From CAYYYG01 sp964591375 (GTDB taxonomy: Bacteria; Patescibacteriota; Microgenomatia; UBA1406; GWC2-37-13): a stretch of 64,000 nucleotides of DNA. Shown piece after piece: positions 34,572 to 43,350 of the stretch (within the stretch, counting starts at the first letter, position 1; every line of letters starts with the position of its first letter). Both the position numbers and the translations under genes were made by a program. The DNA lies in assembly GCA_964591375.1 (NCBI GenBank), contig CAZQAU010000006.1:1-64000 (forward strand), given 5' to 3'. Below the pieces are notes generated by a model, which was given only the letters and a program-made list of their open reading frames with translations, did no database searches and was not told the origin of the DNA.

Positions 34572-35252
34572 TCAGGAAGCCTTAATTGCTGATTGTGCCT
34601 CATATAGCAAAACCGTCAGTAAAAGGAGTGCACTACCAAATACAAAATCCTCAATTGGTATAGTAAGAAGATTAATATTTGTTTTTAATGATACGTTATA
34701 TATAACAATCGGTCTTGCAGTCAGATACCAATTAAAAATAATAGTTAAAATATTTACTATTGCTAAAAATAACTGTGTTTTCTTTGTAAATATGATTCCA
34801 GTACCCAAAAGTTTTTCCAGCAATAAAACTGCCGCCAGTAAAAACATCATTACCGCAGTATATAGAAGATGTATTAAAAAAAATATTAGTCCTAAGACAG
34901 TAATACCAAAGATAATGTAGGAAAGCAGATGATTGTCATTTTTTTTACTAATATTCAATTCCTGTGGAATATTTTCCCAGACAAGAAGGCAGGCAAAGGG
35001 AATCGAAAAAAAGAAAAAGATTTCCTCAATAGGTAATTTGTATACATGTAATCCAGTTATAAAACGGGGATTAAAATTCCAGAAATTCCCAGTTGAAAAA
35101 GTATCGATTATGATGAAAACTGCTGCTGCAATTGAGATCGCCACTAAACCTTTTTTTATTTTAAAAAAGGTGAAACCAAATAGTTGAAAATATGCAATCA
35201 GAAATGTCGGGACGAAAATAATAAAATTAAAGATTAAATATTCCCATTTCAT
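34572..35252 (-). CDS. Lycopene cyclase-domain protein (fused CrtYc-CrtYd type)
   Basis: Protein of 226 aa with about seven helices. Two repeats carry the family motifs LPIEEIFFFF (near 75) and IPIEDFVFG (near 205), the PxEE/PxED signatures of the heterodimeric CrtYc/CrtYd and archaeal/fungal lycopene beta-cyclase family. It would convert lycopene to beta- or gamma-type rings. It is last of the tetR-crtI-crtB-cyclase operon, 6 nt after crtB. Elongases or C50 cyclases share the fold, so the ring type is not certain. Confidence 0.9.
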   Translation of the reverse strand: MKWEYLIFNFIIFVPTFLIAYFQLFGFTFFKIKKGLVAISIAAAVFIIIDTFSTGNFWNFNPRFITGLHVYKLPIEEIFFFFSIPFACLLVWENIPQELNISKKNDNHLLSYIIFGITVLGLIFFLIHLLYTAVMMFLLAAVLLLEKLLGTGIIFTKKTQLFLAIVNILTIIFNWYLTARPIVIYNVSLKTNINLLTIPIEDFVFGSALLLLTVLLYEAQSAIKAS

Positions 35253-35258
35253 AATTGA

Positions 35259-36098
35259 TTATTTATAAATAGAAGACAAATAATTAATGAGTATTGATGT
35301 GAATATATTTATTTTTGATGGTTTTACTTTTTTTTCGAAAATAACACTTGGTTTATCGTAAATTTTTTTAGTTGTATTAATATATAAATCGGTTGAAATT
35401 TGTATTGGCAACCGGAGTGGTTTTGGGATAAAATGAAAGCCTTTTTTGGCTTCGTCCAGCAATTGAAAAATTCTTTCACACTGGTACTGTATTAATGAGT
35501 TAAATTGTCGAGTTTTTTTTTCTGCAATATCAAATGTGATTGTATTGGGTATATTAAAAGATTGTAATTCATCCTGAGGTATATAAACTCTGCCAAGACG
35601 ACTGTCTTCCTCAATATCTCGGAGTATGTTTACGAGTTGCATAGCACGACCTAGTATACGTGCGCTAGGGTATGATTTTTTTGGTAAATCCATAACATGT
35701 GCCATTAATAATCCAATAACTTCTGCAACTCCATATACAAACTTTAAAAGTTCTTCATAGCTTTTATAATTTTTTTTTGTAGCATCAGTTCTTTGAGCCA
35801 CAAAAAAGTCATTAATTAATGAGTATGGAATGTTTTTTCTTTGAGCAAGATCAGCAAATGTTTCAATAAAAATAGAATCTACTTTTTTTCCCTCGAAGGC
35901 TTTTTTTGCGCGAAGACGGTATTCTTCAAATTCTTTTATTTTAGGAGGATTACTATCTATGAGATCGTCTGCAATGCGCACGAAACTATAAAGTATAAAT
36001 ACGTCTTCACGAATTTTTTTTGGAAATAAAAGAGAAGCACTGTAAAAAGTTTTACTTGCATTTTTAGTAATTTCGGCAAATATTTTATTATTTTCCAT
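35259..36098 (-). CDS. crtB: Phytoene synthase
   Basis: Protein of 279 aa of the squalene/phytoene synthase fold. The two Asp-rich Mg-diphosphate motifs are seen: RIADDLID (near residue 43) and NILRDIEEDSRLGRVYIP (near 150), along with SKTFYSASLLFP at the N-terminus. It should condense two GGPP into phytoene; a C30 (squalene-type) substrate cannot be excluded. The start overlaps the end of crtI by 11 nt. No geranylgeranyl-diphosphate synthase lies in the window. Confidence 0.93.
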   Translation of the reverse strand: MENNKIFAEITKNASKTFYSASLLFPKKIREDVFILYSFVRIADDLIDSNPPKIKEFEEYRLRAKKAFEGKKVDSIFIETFADLAQRKNIPYSLINDFFVAQRTDATKKNYKSYEELLKFVYGVAEVIGLLMAHVMDLPKKSYPSARILGRAMQLVNILRDIEEDSRLGRVYIPQDELQSFNIPNTITFDIAEKKTRQFNSLIQYQCERIFQLLDEAKKGFHFIPKPLRLPIQISTDLYINTTKKIYDKPSVIFEKKVKPSKINIFTSILINYLSSIYK

Positions 36099-37557
36099 GG
36101 GTGATCATTGAGTGAACTATTTGTGCGGAAATAAGACATGTAGGTACACCTATTCCGGGATTGGTATATTGACCAACATAATATAAATTTTTGACTTTTT
36201 TACTCTTATTGTTTGGGCGAAAAAAAGCTGTCTGTGTCAGAGTGTGGGCAAGTCCAAAAGCACTACCAGATTGGGTATTATAATCAGCATTAAAATCTCT
36301 TTGGGAATAGATTTTTTTAACTACTATTTTGTCGGAAATTATTTGTCCGGTTAATTTTTCAAAATGTTGAATAATCTGTTGAGAAAATTTTTCTCTTATT
36401 TCATCATTATCCGTTAAATGAGCGGATACCGGCACGAGAAAAATCAAACTTTCTCCACCTTCAGGTGCTACACTGGGATCTGATTTTGAGGGAACATGAA
36501 TATAATATGAGGGCGATTCAGGCCATTGTGAATTCGCAAATACCGTATCAAAATGTTGTTCCCAGGATGGATCAAAATATAATGTATGATGTTCCACATT
36601 TTTTATTTTTTCTTTTAATCCCAAGAAAATAAGGAAAGCAGAGGGCGCGTATGTTTTTTTATTCCAATAATTTTGATTATATGTTTGATCTTTTTGTGTA
36701 AGCAGCCGGGTTTCCGTAAATGCATAATCCGCGTTGGAAATTACGATATCTGCATGATACTGTTCTTTATCGGTAATAACTAAATCGGCAACCTTGTTTA
36801 CTACGTCAACTGATTGTACAGATTCATTGGTTTTAATAATTACATCGTGTTCCGCGCAAAGAGTTTTTAGACTCTCGACTACTTTATACATTCCACCCAT
36901 TGGGTACCATATGTGAAGGTTAAAGTCAGTGTGTGCGATAAGGCGATAAAAGGCTGGCATATTATATGGCGAACCACCAAGGAATACCGTTGTAAACTCA
37001 AGAATCTTTTGTAATCGTTTGTCTTTAAATCGTTTTTCGATGAAACTGTGATAACTCTCAAATAGATTCATTGATGGTAAATATTTAATGACTTTAAGAA
37101 GTTTATAATCCAGCATATTTTTATAATCAAGCTGAACAAGTTCATTCATAGAGAGGTTATATACTTTCTCACTGTCTTTTAGAAATTTTTCTAATTCTTT
37201 ACCTGCTCCTGCTTCAATACTTTCAAAAAGATCAATGTTATTTTTTAAAACATCTGAAACTTCATAGGAAGTATCAGGTGAAAAAAACACTTTATAACTA
37301 GGAGATAGTTTCTTTAAGGTAAAATAATCACATGGTTTTTTATCAAACTGTGCATAAAATTTTTCAAATGCATCAGGCATCATATACCATGAAGGACCTA
37401 TATCAAAGGCAAACTCTTTTTCCTTATAAACGCGTGCCCGACCCCCCACCTGATTGTTTTTTTCAATTACTGTTACATCGTGGCCAGATTTTCCCAGGAG
37501 AGCTGCTGTAGCTAATCCACCGATTCCTCCTCCAATGATAATGATTTTCTTTTTCAT
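36088..37557 (-). CDS. crtI: Phytoene desaturase
   Basis: FAD-dependent desaturase of 489 aa. Dinucleotide-binding GGGIGGLATAALLGKSGHDVTVIEKNNQVGGR at the N-terminus, a KKLSPSYKVFF substrate-region segment, and the C-terminal YYVGQYTNPGIGVPTCLISAQIV (bacterial-type phytoene dehydrogenase signature). It would introduce the double bonds turning phytoene into lycopene or neurosporene. One nucleotide separates its ATG from the stop of the TetR gene, without a Shine-Dalgarno site, implying coupled translation. Confidence 0.94.
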   Translation of the reverse strand: MKKKIIIIGGGIGGLATAALLGKSGHDVTVIEKNNQVGGRARVYKEKEFAFDIGPSWYMMPDAFEKFYAQFDKKPCDYFTLKKLSPSYKVFFSPDTSYEVSDVLKNNIDLFESIEAGAGKELEKFLKDSEKVYNLSMNELVQLDYKNMLDYKLLKVIKYLPSMNLFESYHSFIEKRFKDKRLQKILEFTTVFLGGSPYNMPAFYRLIAHTDFNLHIWYPMGGMYKVVESLKTLCAEHDVIIKTNESVQSVDVVNKVADLVITDKEQYHADIVISNADYAFTETRLLTQKDQTYNQNYWNKKTYAPSAFLIFLGLKEKIKNVEHHTLYFDPSWEQHFDTVFANSQWPESPSYYIHVPSKSDPSVAPEGGESLIFLVPVSAHLTDNDEIREKFSQQIIQHFEKLTGQIISDKIVVKKIYSQRDFNADYNTQSGSAFGLAHTLTQTAFFRPNNKSKKVKNLYYVGQYTNPGIGVPTCLISAQIVHSMITHGK

Positions 37558-37558
37558 A

Positions 37559-38119
37559 TTATTTTTTTATGGCACGCCATAAGAATTTATGAATTGTGTT
37601 AATGAGGTCGATTTTTTCTTTATCTGTAGGTATTTCCGGATAGTATTCCAGCAAAAATCCATTAATCGCATGGGTAATAACTTTTGCTGATTCCTTAATA
37701 TCTGTTGATTCTATCTCCTTTTTATTTATCCCATATGTAAGAACTTCTTCAATATGCAAATATCCTTTATCCGGTACAAAACCGGTGGGTATTTTTTTAA
37801 ACCTTTTACGATATGCCAGATAGAATTTTAAGACTGCGACGATTTCTTCTGCATGATTGAGTTGAAACTCGATTCGCTGCTTTAACATAGAGGATGTATT
37901 GTGAACAGGAGATAGTTTTGCCCGCTCTATTCCCAAATTAGTATTTATATAATCGAACATGCTTGTAAGAAGAGTATCTTTATCTTTAAAATAATAATAA
38001 AGTACAGAAGGTGCAATTTTTACTTTTTGGGCAAGAGTACGCATACTAAGACGACCATATCCTTCACGGGCAAAAAGTTTTGTAGCTTCTTTAAGAATAA
38101 TATCAGGTGTTTCTTCCAT
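37559..38119 (-). CDS. TetR-family regulator of the carotenoid operon
   Basis: Protein of 186 aa: N-terminal helix-turn-helix (ILKEATKLFAREGYGRLSMRTLAQKVKIAPSVLYYYFKDKDTLL, with the invariant YYYFKDK) and a C-terminal ligand-binding helical domain. First gene of the operon and preceded by two near-identical dyads spanning its promoter and start codon, so autoregulation together with crtI, crtB and the cyclase is very likely. The inducer is unknown. Confidence 0.93.
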   Translation of the reverse strand: MEETPDIILKEATKLFAREGYGRLSMRTLAQKVKIAPSVLYYYFKDKDTLLTSMFDYINTNLGIERAKLSPVHNTSSMLKQRIEFQLNHAEEIVAVLKFYLAYRKRFKKIPTGFVPDKGYLHIEEVLTYGINKKEIESTDIKESAKVITHAINGFLLEYYPEIPTDKEKIDLINTIHKFLWRAIKK

Positions 38120-38165
38120 AGAACGTATGTTCTATATTATAGAACGTGTGTTCTATTTTTGTCAA
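38119..38165 (-). promoter_or_regulatory. Carotenoid operon promoter with twin TetR operators
   Basis: Consensus TTGACA (38165-38160), 18 bp, TATAAT (38141-38136) on the minus strand. Two dyads, TAGAACGTATGTTCTA (38119-38134) and TAGAACGTGTGTTCTA (38140-38155), lie over the start region and the spacer. Their centres are 21 bp apart, two helical turns, so two dimers could bind one face. The first dyad touches the tetR ATG. Confidence 0.85.
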
Positions 38166-38201
38166 AGAGAATTCAGGTGCGGTATTTAAAAAAAAGAAAA
38201 T

Positions 38202-38453
38202 TTAAAAAGGAATGTCCCCAGATTGTGTGTCGGGCTTTTTAGAATCCGTTTCAAGTTCGTTAAACTCTTCTTTAATCTTGACGAATTCATTTTCTACATT
38301 CTTTAACCTATCTCTACATTTTTTGATGAGGTCTTTTCCACGGCGCAATTTAGTAAGCCCCACATCTAAATCAACCTCTTCTTCCTGAAACCAACGATTA
38401 ATTTCTTCAAGTTCTTCGATAGACTTTTTAAAGTCAAAATCTTGATTGCTCAT
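38202..38453 (-). CDS. xseB: Exonuclease VII small subunit
   Basis: Protein of 83 aa: helical hairpin of the XseB family (FKKSIEELEEINRWFQEEEVDLDVGLTKLRRGKDLIKKCRDRLKNVE; compare the usual LExIVxxLExGxxxLExSLxxFExGxxLxxxCxxxL). It binds the coiled coil of XseA in the ExoVII complex. The acidic C-terminal tail is longer than usual. Its ATG overlaps the xseA stop (ATGA), so the two are coupled. Confidence 0.9.
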   Translation of the reverse strand: MSNQDFDFKKSIEELEEINRWFQEEEVDLDVGLTKLRRGKDLIKKCRDRLKNVENEFVKIKEEFNELETDSKKPDTQSGDIPF

Positions 38454-39841
38454 AGGGTTTTATCAACGGTAGCTATAATTTCACCTGTGTGTAATTTTAT
38501 CGTAACAGTATCAGTAATTGCAACCATATCAACAGATTTGATAACTTTTCTGTTTTTATCGAAGGCAATGCTATAACCTTGTTTTAGTTTTAAATCGGGA
38601 TCTGAAGCAGAAAGAGTTCTTTCATGTATATCAATATATTTATTAAGTGATTTGTACCAGCGTGAAGAAAAATCAAACAGATATTTTTCATATTCATCAA
38701 TTCTTTTTTTAGAATCAATCCATTTATTGGTGAATTGATTAAAGTTATACGTAAATCGATCGGTAATATATTTGAAATCCCGCAATATTTTTTGAAAAGA
38801 TGCAGAAAGAGATCTATCAATGGAAACTATTTTATCTGACTCTCGTTCAAGTGTTCGTTTAAATCCAAAGATTATATTTTGTTGAATATTTTCCAGACGA
38901 TTGGTTAGATCATTGCAAATTTTCCTGAAAATCGCTGATATTGATATGTCAATTTCATCTACTTTTATGAGTGCCTGGTTCCAATGTTCAGAAAGAATTT
39001 TTCCGGCATCGGTTGGGGTTGAAGCACGTAGATCGGCAACCAGATCGGCAATAGTTACATCGTTCTCATGTCCTACTGCTGAGATTATAGGGATTCTTGA
39101 TGAATATATTGCTTTCGCAACAGGTTCAGAATTAAAAGATTGAAGGCTTTCGAGGCTTCCACCACCGCGTGTTAACACCAAAACTTCGACATCCGCTGCA
39201 TTTTCATTAAACCACCGGAGAGCATTCACAATAGAGTCAACTGATTTAACCCCTTCAACACGTACATCATAAAAGTAAATTTTGATACCAAAGTTACCCA
39301 AATGAGTCAGGAAATCTTTTTTAGCATCTGCCATATCTGAAGTTACTAGTCCCAAAGACTGTACATATTGAGGAACTGATCGTTTACGGGCCGTATCAAA
39401 ATAGCCTTCCAATTGAAGCTTTCTTTTTAATTGTTCAAACGCTTGTTTAAGGGCGCCTTCTCCGACTGGTGTGATATAGTTAGCCATTAAAGAAAACCTG
39501 CCAGTGGGTTTGTAGATATTAGCGGCGCCGACTATTTTTACTTCTAAACCTTCTTTAAGAGTAATACCAAAACTGTTAAGTTTAGCTCGCCATACTATAC
39601 AACTTAAAGCCGCTTTTTCTTTTTTATCAGATAAGGTAAAGTATACTGCTGTTCCACGTTCGGTAACCTGACTGATTTCTCCCTGTACAATACATTCGAT
39701 GGGTTTAACTATATTGTTAATATGATCTATGAATTCTGATACAGAGTAAATTTTTTCTATGTCTTTTTTTGGAAGAGGTTTTGATTTGGCTATTCTTGGA
39801 GTGGTATCTATAAAACTTGCAAAACTTAATTGATCAGCCAT
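38450..39841 (-). CDS. xseA: Exonuclease VII large subunit
   Basis: Protein of 463 aa: OB-fold DNA-binding domain (YSVSEFIDHINNIVKPI, then VQGEISQVTERGTAVYFTLSDKKEKAALSCIVWR), catalytic domain with LTRGGGSLESLQSFNSEPVAKAIYSSRIPIISAVGHENDVTIADLVADLRASTPTDA, a long coiled coil and a C-terminal cap (DPDLKLKQGYSI). Degrades single-stranded DNA from both ends into oligonucleotides. TATAAT ends 6 nt before the ATG. A perfect 17-bp palindrome lies at about its -35. Confidence 0.96.
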   Translation of the reverse strand: MADQLSFASFIDTTPRIAKSKPLPKKDIEKIYSVSEFIDHINNIVKPIECIVQGEISQVTERGTAVYFTLSDKKEKAALSCIVWRAKLNSFGITLKEGLEVKIVGAANIYKPTGRFSLMANYITPVGEGALKQAFEQLKRKLQLEGYFDTARKRSVPQYVQSLGLVTSDMADAKKDFLTHLGNFGIKIYFYDVRVEGVKSVDSIVNALRWFNENAADVEVLVLTRGGGSLESLQSFNSEPVAKAIYSSRIPIISAVGHENDVTIADLVADLRASTPTDAGKILSEHWNQALIKVDEIDISISAIFRKICNDLTNRLENIQQNIIFGFKRTLERESDKIVSIDRSLSASFQKILRDFKYITDRFTYNFNQFTNKWIDSKKRIDEYEKYLFDFSSRWYKSLNKYIDIHERTLSASDPDLKLKQGYSIAFDKNRKVIKSVDMVAITDTVTIKLHTGEIIATVDKTL

Positions 39842-39867
39842 TTTTTTATTATACAGAAATACTTTTA

Positions 39868-39884
39868 TATTGGCTAAGCCAATA
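39868..39884. promoter_or_regulatory. 17-bp perfect palindrome between xseA and a divergent unknown gene
   Basis: TATTGGCT-A-AGCCAATA, 8-bp arms about a single base. It covers the expected -35 of xseA and ends 11 nt before the divergent ATG at 39896, so a bound dimer could control both genes. No regulator gene is adjacent. Confidence 0.55.
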
Positions 39885-39895
39885 AGCTAAAGTTA

Positions 39896-40747
39896 ATGTT
39901 GAAAAATAGTAAATTTTTTTATTTGTTGTTGTTTGAAAATAGTACTATACTAAATGGTAGTTTGAAGTCAATCCTTGAGTCCAGATACACCAATGGTTTC
40001 ATAAATAATGTGAAGGCGGCCTATCAAACTTCGCGATTATATTATCCCGCCCATGATCTTCAACCGGTTGATGGTACTTCTAATCCTTATTTTGCTGAAA
40101 CTCGTGGGAAAACCATAACACGATCTTTAGCAGAGGAAAGACATCGGTATGACACATCTACACAAGCATATTTATCTGAGTGGTTTGCTTATACATGTTT
40201 ACATCCTTCATTTAAAGGTACTAAGTTTATTGCGGATTTAGCACCAGAAACATTAGAAAGAAGCTTTCCTGGTCATAAAGGCACAGATTTAATAATTTCA
40301 GAAATGAATGATGATGTTTTAATTCCTATTGTTTCAATTAATATGAAATTAAGAAAAAGGAAAGAGTCGCGAGATGACAGGCACTGGTTTGATAGAACTC
40401 TACAATCACCATCTATGAATGTTTCTGTAGGTGATTGGAATATTACTACAAGAGAAAATGAAACTTTTAATGTTAAAAAATGGATAAGCAATTTGGTGTT
40501 AACAAATATACAAACATCAGGTAAAGTTCCTTATTTTGAACAATATAAGGAATACATTCTAAAAACGATCCGAAACACCTTAGGAATATATAAAGTAAAA
40601 TTTGATGAATATACTCAGGGTATATACACACCTCACGGACAAGATAGACGATTATTTCCTTCATCATCTGATGAGATGGATAATTTGGCATATAAATTAT
40701 TTACTGGATATAAGCTTTTTGATGAACTTGTAGAATATTATTGTTAA
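39896..40747 (+). CDS. Unknown protein, possible PD-(D/E)XK-like nuclease
   Basis: Protein of 283 aa without a recognised family. No signal peptide. The centre (GHKGTDLIISE, residues about 126-136, then IPIVSINMKLRK, 143-154) has the spacing and hydrophobic strands of a PD-(D/E)XK nuclease core: Asp131, then N-M-K at 149-151 where the family has (D/E/Q)-x-K, with a possible upstream Glu95. The Asn substitution makes this tentative. It faces xseA across a 17-bp palindrome and is followed after 9 nt by a flavoprotein gene. Composition is soluble and slightly basic. Confidence 0.7.
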   Translation: MLKNSKFFYLLLFENSTILNGSLKSILESRYTNGFINNVKAAYQTSRLYYPAHDLQPVDGTSNPYFAETRGKTITRSLAEERHRYDTSTQAYLSEWFAYTCLHPSFKGTKFIADLAPETLERSFPGHKGTDLIISEMNDDVLIPIVSINMKLRKRKESRDDRHWFDRTLQSPSMNVSVGDWNITTRENETFNVKKWISNLVLTNIQTSGKVPYFEQYKEYILKTIRNTLGIYKVKFDEYTQGIYTPHGQDRRLFPSSSDEMDNLAYKLFTGYKLFDELVEYYC

Positions 40748-40756
40748 TATAAATAC

Positions 40757-41671
40757 ATGAAATTAAATGACTGTATTATTGTAGGTGGAGGACCTGCGGG
40801 GTTATCGGCAGCGATATATTTAGGAAGATTTAATCGAAGTGTACTTTTATTTGATAAGGGGTTTGGCCGATGGAATACATATGAAATAAATGAAAATTAT
40901 CTTGGGTTTCCGGACGGAATTGCGACAAGGCATCTGCATGAACTGGGAAAAAAACAAGCGACAAAGTTTGGTGCAGAAATAAAAGAGGAAGAGATTATAG
41001 ATGTACGTGCGGAAAACGGGTTATATATAGCTACTACACCAACATCTTCCTACTCATCAAAATCCATTATATTCGCAACTGGTGTGACCGATGATTTTTC
41101 TCACGTGGAAAAATGGAAAGAATATTTAGGAAAGACTTTATACGTTTGTATTACGTGTGACGGATATAAAACGAGAGATAAACGAATTGTTGTAGTCGGA
41201 CATGACGATGATGCTGTATGTACTGCGATGCAGTTTTTAAACTATACCAAACATATTCAGTTTGTAACGAATCGGGAAGTAGGTGAAGATGTGATTTCAG
41301 CGCGTGCTAAAAGCATATTGCATACTGCAAAAATCCCCTTTCACGAATCTATTATTGAACATATAAAAGGTGATATGGGTATAATGCAGTCGATTACTCT
41401 TACATCAGGAAATATATTATCTTTGGACTTTTTATTTAGTGAACAAGGGAAGACTCCCAATATTAAGCTGCCTAAAAGATTAGGGGTACAACTTGATTCA
41501 GCAGATTACATACTTACTGATGACGATCAACGCACTAATATCCCATTTTTATATGCAGCAGGTGATGTAACTAAGGCATTTGCTCATCAGGTAGGCACTG
41601 CAGTACATGAAGGTTCAATGGCAGCTCAATCTGCTAATTACGATCTGTACACACCGGAGCAAAGGATATAA
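40757..41671 (+). CDS. Thioredoxin-reductase-like flavoprotein
   Basis: Protein of 304 aa with the two dinucleotide folds of the low-molecular-weight thioredoxin reductase family: FAD-binding VGGGPAGLSAAIYLGR, redox pair CITC (in YVCITCDGYKTRDKR), NAD(P)-binding VVVVGHDDDAV and terminal FAD motif FLYAAGDVTKAFAHQVGTAVHEGSMAA. The NAD(P) loop reads GHDDDA rather than GGGDSA, and CITC replaces CATC, so its partner may not be standard thioredoxin. TAATAT ends 6 nt before the ATG. Confidence 0.88.
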   Translation: MKLNDCIIVGGGPAGLSAAIYLGRFNRSVLLFDKGFGRWNTYEINENYLGFPDGIATRHLHELGKKQATKFGAEIKEEEIIDVRAENGLYIATTPTSSYSSKSIIFATGVTDDFSHVEKWKEYLGKTLYVCITCDGYKTRDKRIVVVGHDDDAVCTAMQFLNYTKHIQFVTNREVGEDVISARAKSILHTAKIPFHESIIEHIKGDMGIMQSITLTSGNILSLDFLFSEQGKTPNIKLPKRLGVQLDSADYILTDDDQRTNIPFLYAAGDVTKAFAHQVGTAVHEGSMAAQSANYDLYTPEQRI

Positions 41672-41677
41672 ATCATT

Positions 41678-43243
41678 ATGAAAAAAAGTTATTTGACAGT
41701 TGTTCTTTTACTGATAGTTATTTTAGGCAATGTAAAGTTTTTATCGGCTCAGACCACTTTACCTGGATATTCTTCAAAGCTTCCATCAACTTTGCAAATT
41801 GGGACGGTTGATTCACCAGGTGGAGCGGCTACTTTAAGACAAGGAGCACCGTTTCAATACCGCTATCAATATTTAGCCGGGGGTGTTAATACAGGTACAG
41901 GCTGGGCGACATGGAATACCAACGGAGCTTTTGCTACAAACTATATCCAGGAATCTATACAAGCGGAGATTATTCCAGTGTTTACTTATTATATGATCTA
42001 TCAGTCACGTCCAGGCGGGGGAACAGAGACAGCTGCCATTACAACTAATCTTCGCAATACATCAACTATGCAGGCTTATTTTGCTGATCTCAAACTTTTT
42101 TTTCAGAAAGCAGCCCAGTTTCCTAATAATGCTGTCATACTACATGTTGAACCTGATATGTGGGGATATATCCAACAAAATAGTACGAATGATAATGCAA
42201 CGACATTTGCAGTCCAAGTGGGCGCAACTAATATTGCTGATGTAACTCAGTTTCCCAATAACGCAGCGGGTTTAGCACAGGCGATTATAAAATTACGGGA
42301 TATATATGCCCCCAATGTAATTCTTGCCTACCATCTTAGTCTTTGGGGAACAGGTACGAGTCCGATTTATAGTAATCTTACTGACAATGAGGTGATTAAT
42401 TTAGCCCACCGCTCTTCCGCGTTTTATATATCACTGAATGCGAATTTTGATCTCTATTTCTCTGAATTTCGTGATCGAGATGCGGCATTCTATCAGTATC
42501 AATATGGTGATCCCAATGCCTGGTGGGATGAGAATGACTTTCATAAAGGAATCTTATATATGAAAACAATGACTCAGGATATTCAGAAACGGAATATGAT
42601 CTGGCAGATTCCATTGGGAAATACCAAAATGAAAGCGATGAATAATACGTGGAATCATTATCAGGATAATATAGTGGAAAACTTATTTGAGGACACGAGT
42701 AGAGTAAAGCTTACTCAGTTCAGAGATGCAGGTGTAATAGGTCTTTTATTTGGTCGCGGCGCGGACGGTGCAACGTGCGCTTGTGATGCGTCTCATGATG
42801 GTGTAACCAATCCCAATCCGATTAATAATAATACAACTGCATCATATTCTGCAGACGATGATGGAGGTTACTTTAAAGTTAAAATTAATGCTTATTATCA
42901 GACGGGGCCTTTAAGTTTATCGGGTGGTTTAACTCCTACTCCAAGCCTCACGCCCTTACCAACAGGCCAACCGACTGCAACGCGTGTACCGACTTCTACA
43001 ATCACGATTACGCAGATTCCATCGATAACTCCCTCTGTTTCTGTATCGCCATCGCCTACAATATCCGGGTGTGACAAAACACATGGTGATGCTAACTGTG
43101 ATGGTTTATATAACTTGGTAGACTTTGAAATTTGGCGTAAGGAGTTCATGGGAATATTGTCTACAAAGACAGCCGATTTCAATGCCGATGGGAATGTTAC
43201 GATCCTGGATTTTGAGTCATGGCGAAAAAAAGCAATGCCTTAA
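41678..43243 (+). CDS. Secreted protein with TIM-barrel-like domain and dockerin-type Ca-binding module
   Basis: Protein of 521 aa. Signal peptide (about 1-24, ending LSAQT), then a large domain of about 380 residues with barrel-like strands (IIPVFTYYMIYQS, AVILHVEPDMWGYIQQN, NVILAYHLSLWG, NMIWQIPLGNTKM); Glu in HVEPDM suggests a glycoside-hydrolase-like site, unproven. A Pro/Thr/Ser linker (about 405-455) leads to a C-terminal pair of dockerin-like EF loops (GDANCDGLYNLVDFEIWRKEF and ADFNADGNVTILDFESWRKKAM). A dockerin would dock to a cohesin, but none is seen in the window. Confidence 0.85.
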   Translation: MKKSYLTVVLLLIVILGNVKFLSAQTTLPGYSSKLPSTLQIGTVDSPGGAATLRQGAPFQYRYQYLAGGVNTGTGWATWNTNGAFATNYIQESIQAEIIPVFTYYMIYQSRPGGGTETAAITTNLRNTSTMQAYFADLKLFFQKAAQFPNNAVILHVEPDMWGYIQQNSTNDNATTFAVQVGATNIADVTQFPNNAAGLAQAIIKLRDIYAPNVILAYHLSLWGTGTSPIYSNLTDNEVINLAHRSSAFYISLNANFDLYFSEFRDRDAAFYQYQYGDPNAWWDENDFHKGILYMKTMTQDIQKRNMIWQIPLGNTKMKAMNNTWNHYQDNIVENLFEDTSRVKLTQFRDAGVIGLLFGRGADGATCACDASHDGVTNPNPINNNTTASYSADDDGGYFKVKINAYYQTGPLSLSGGLTPTPSLTPLPTGQPTATRVPTSTITITQIPSITPSVSVSPSPTISGCDKTHGDANCDGLYNLVDFEIWRKEFMGILSTKTADFNADGNVTILDFESWRKKAMP

Positions 43244-43302
43244 ATGTTGAGTACTTATTGCAATACAATACATTTTATATCATTATGTATAAATACGTGT
43301 TG

Positions 43303-43337
43303 TTGACGATAAATAGTTTATGTGTTAAACTATTTAT
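43303..43337 (+). promoter_or_regulatory. marR promoter and operator
   Basis: TTGACG (43303-43308), 17-bp spacer, TAAACT (43326-43331). The spacer and -10 are covered by a perfect dyad, ATAAATAGTTTA (43309-43320) - 5 nt - TAAACTATTTAT (43326-43337). Binding of the adjacent MarR would block RNA polymerase. Confidence 0.82.
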
Positions 43338-43350
43338 GACGTAAACAATT

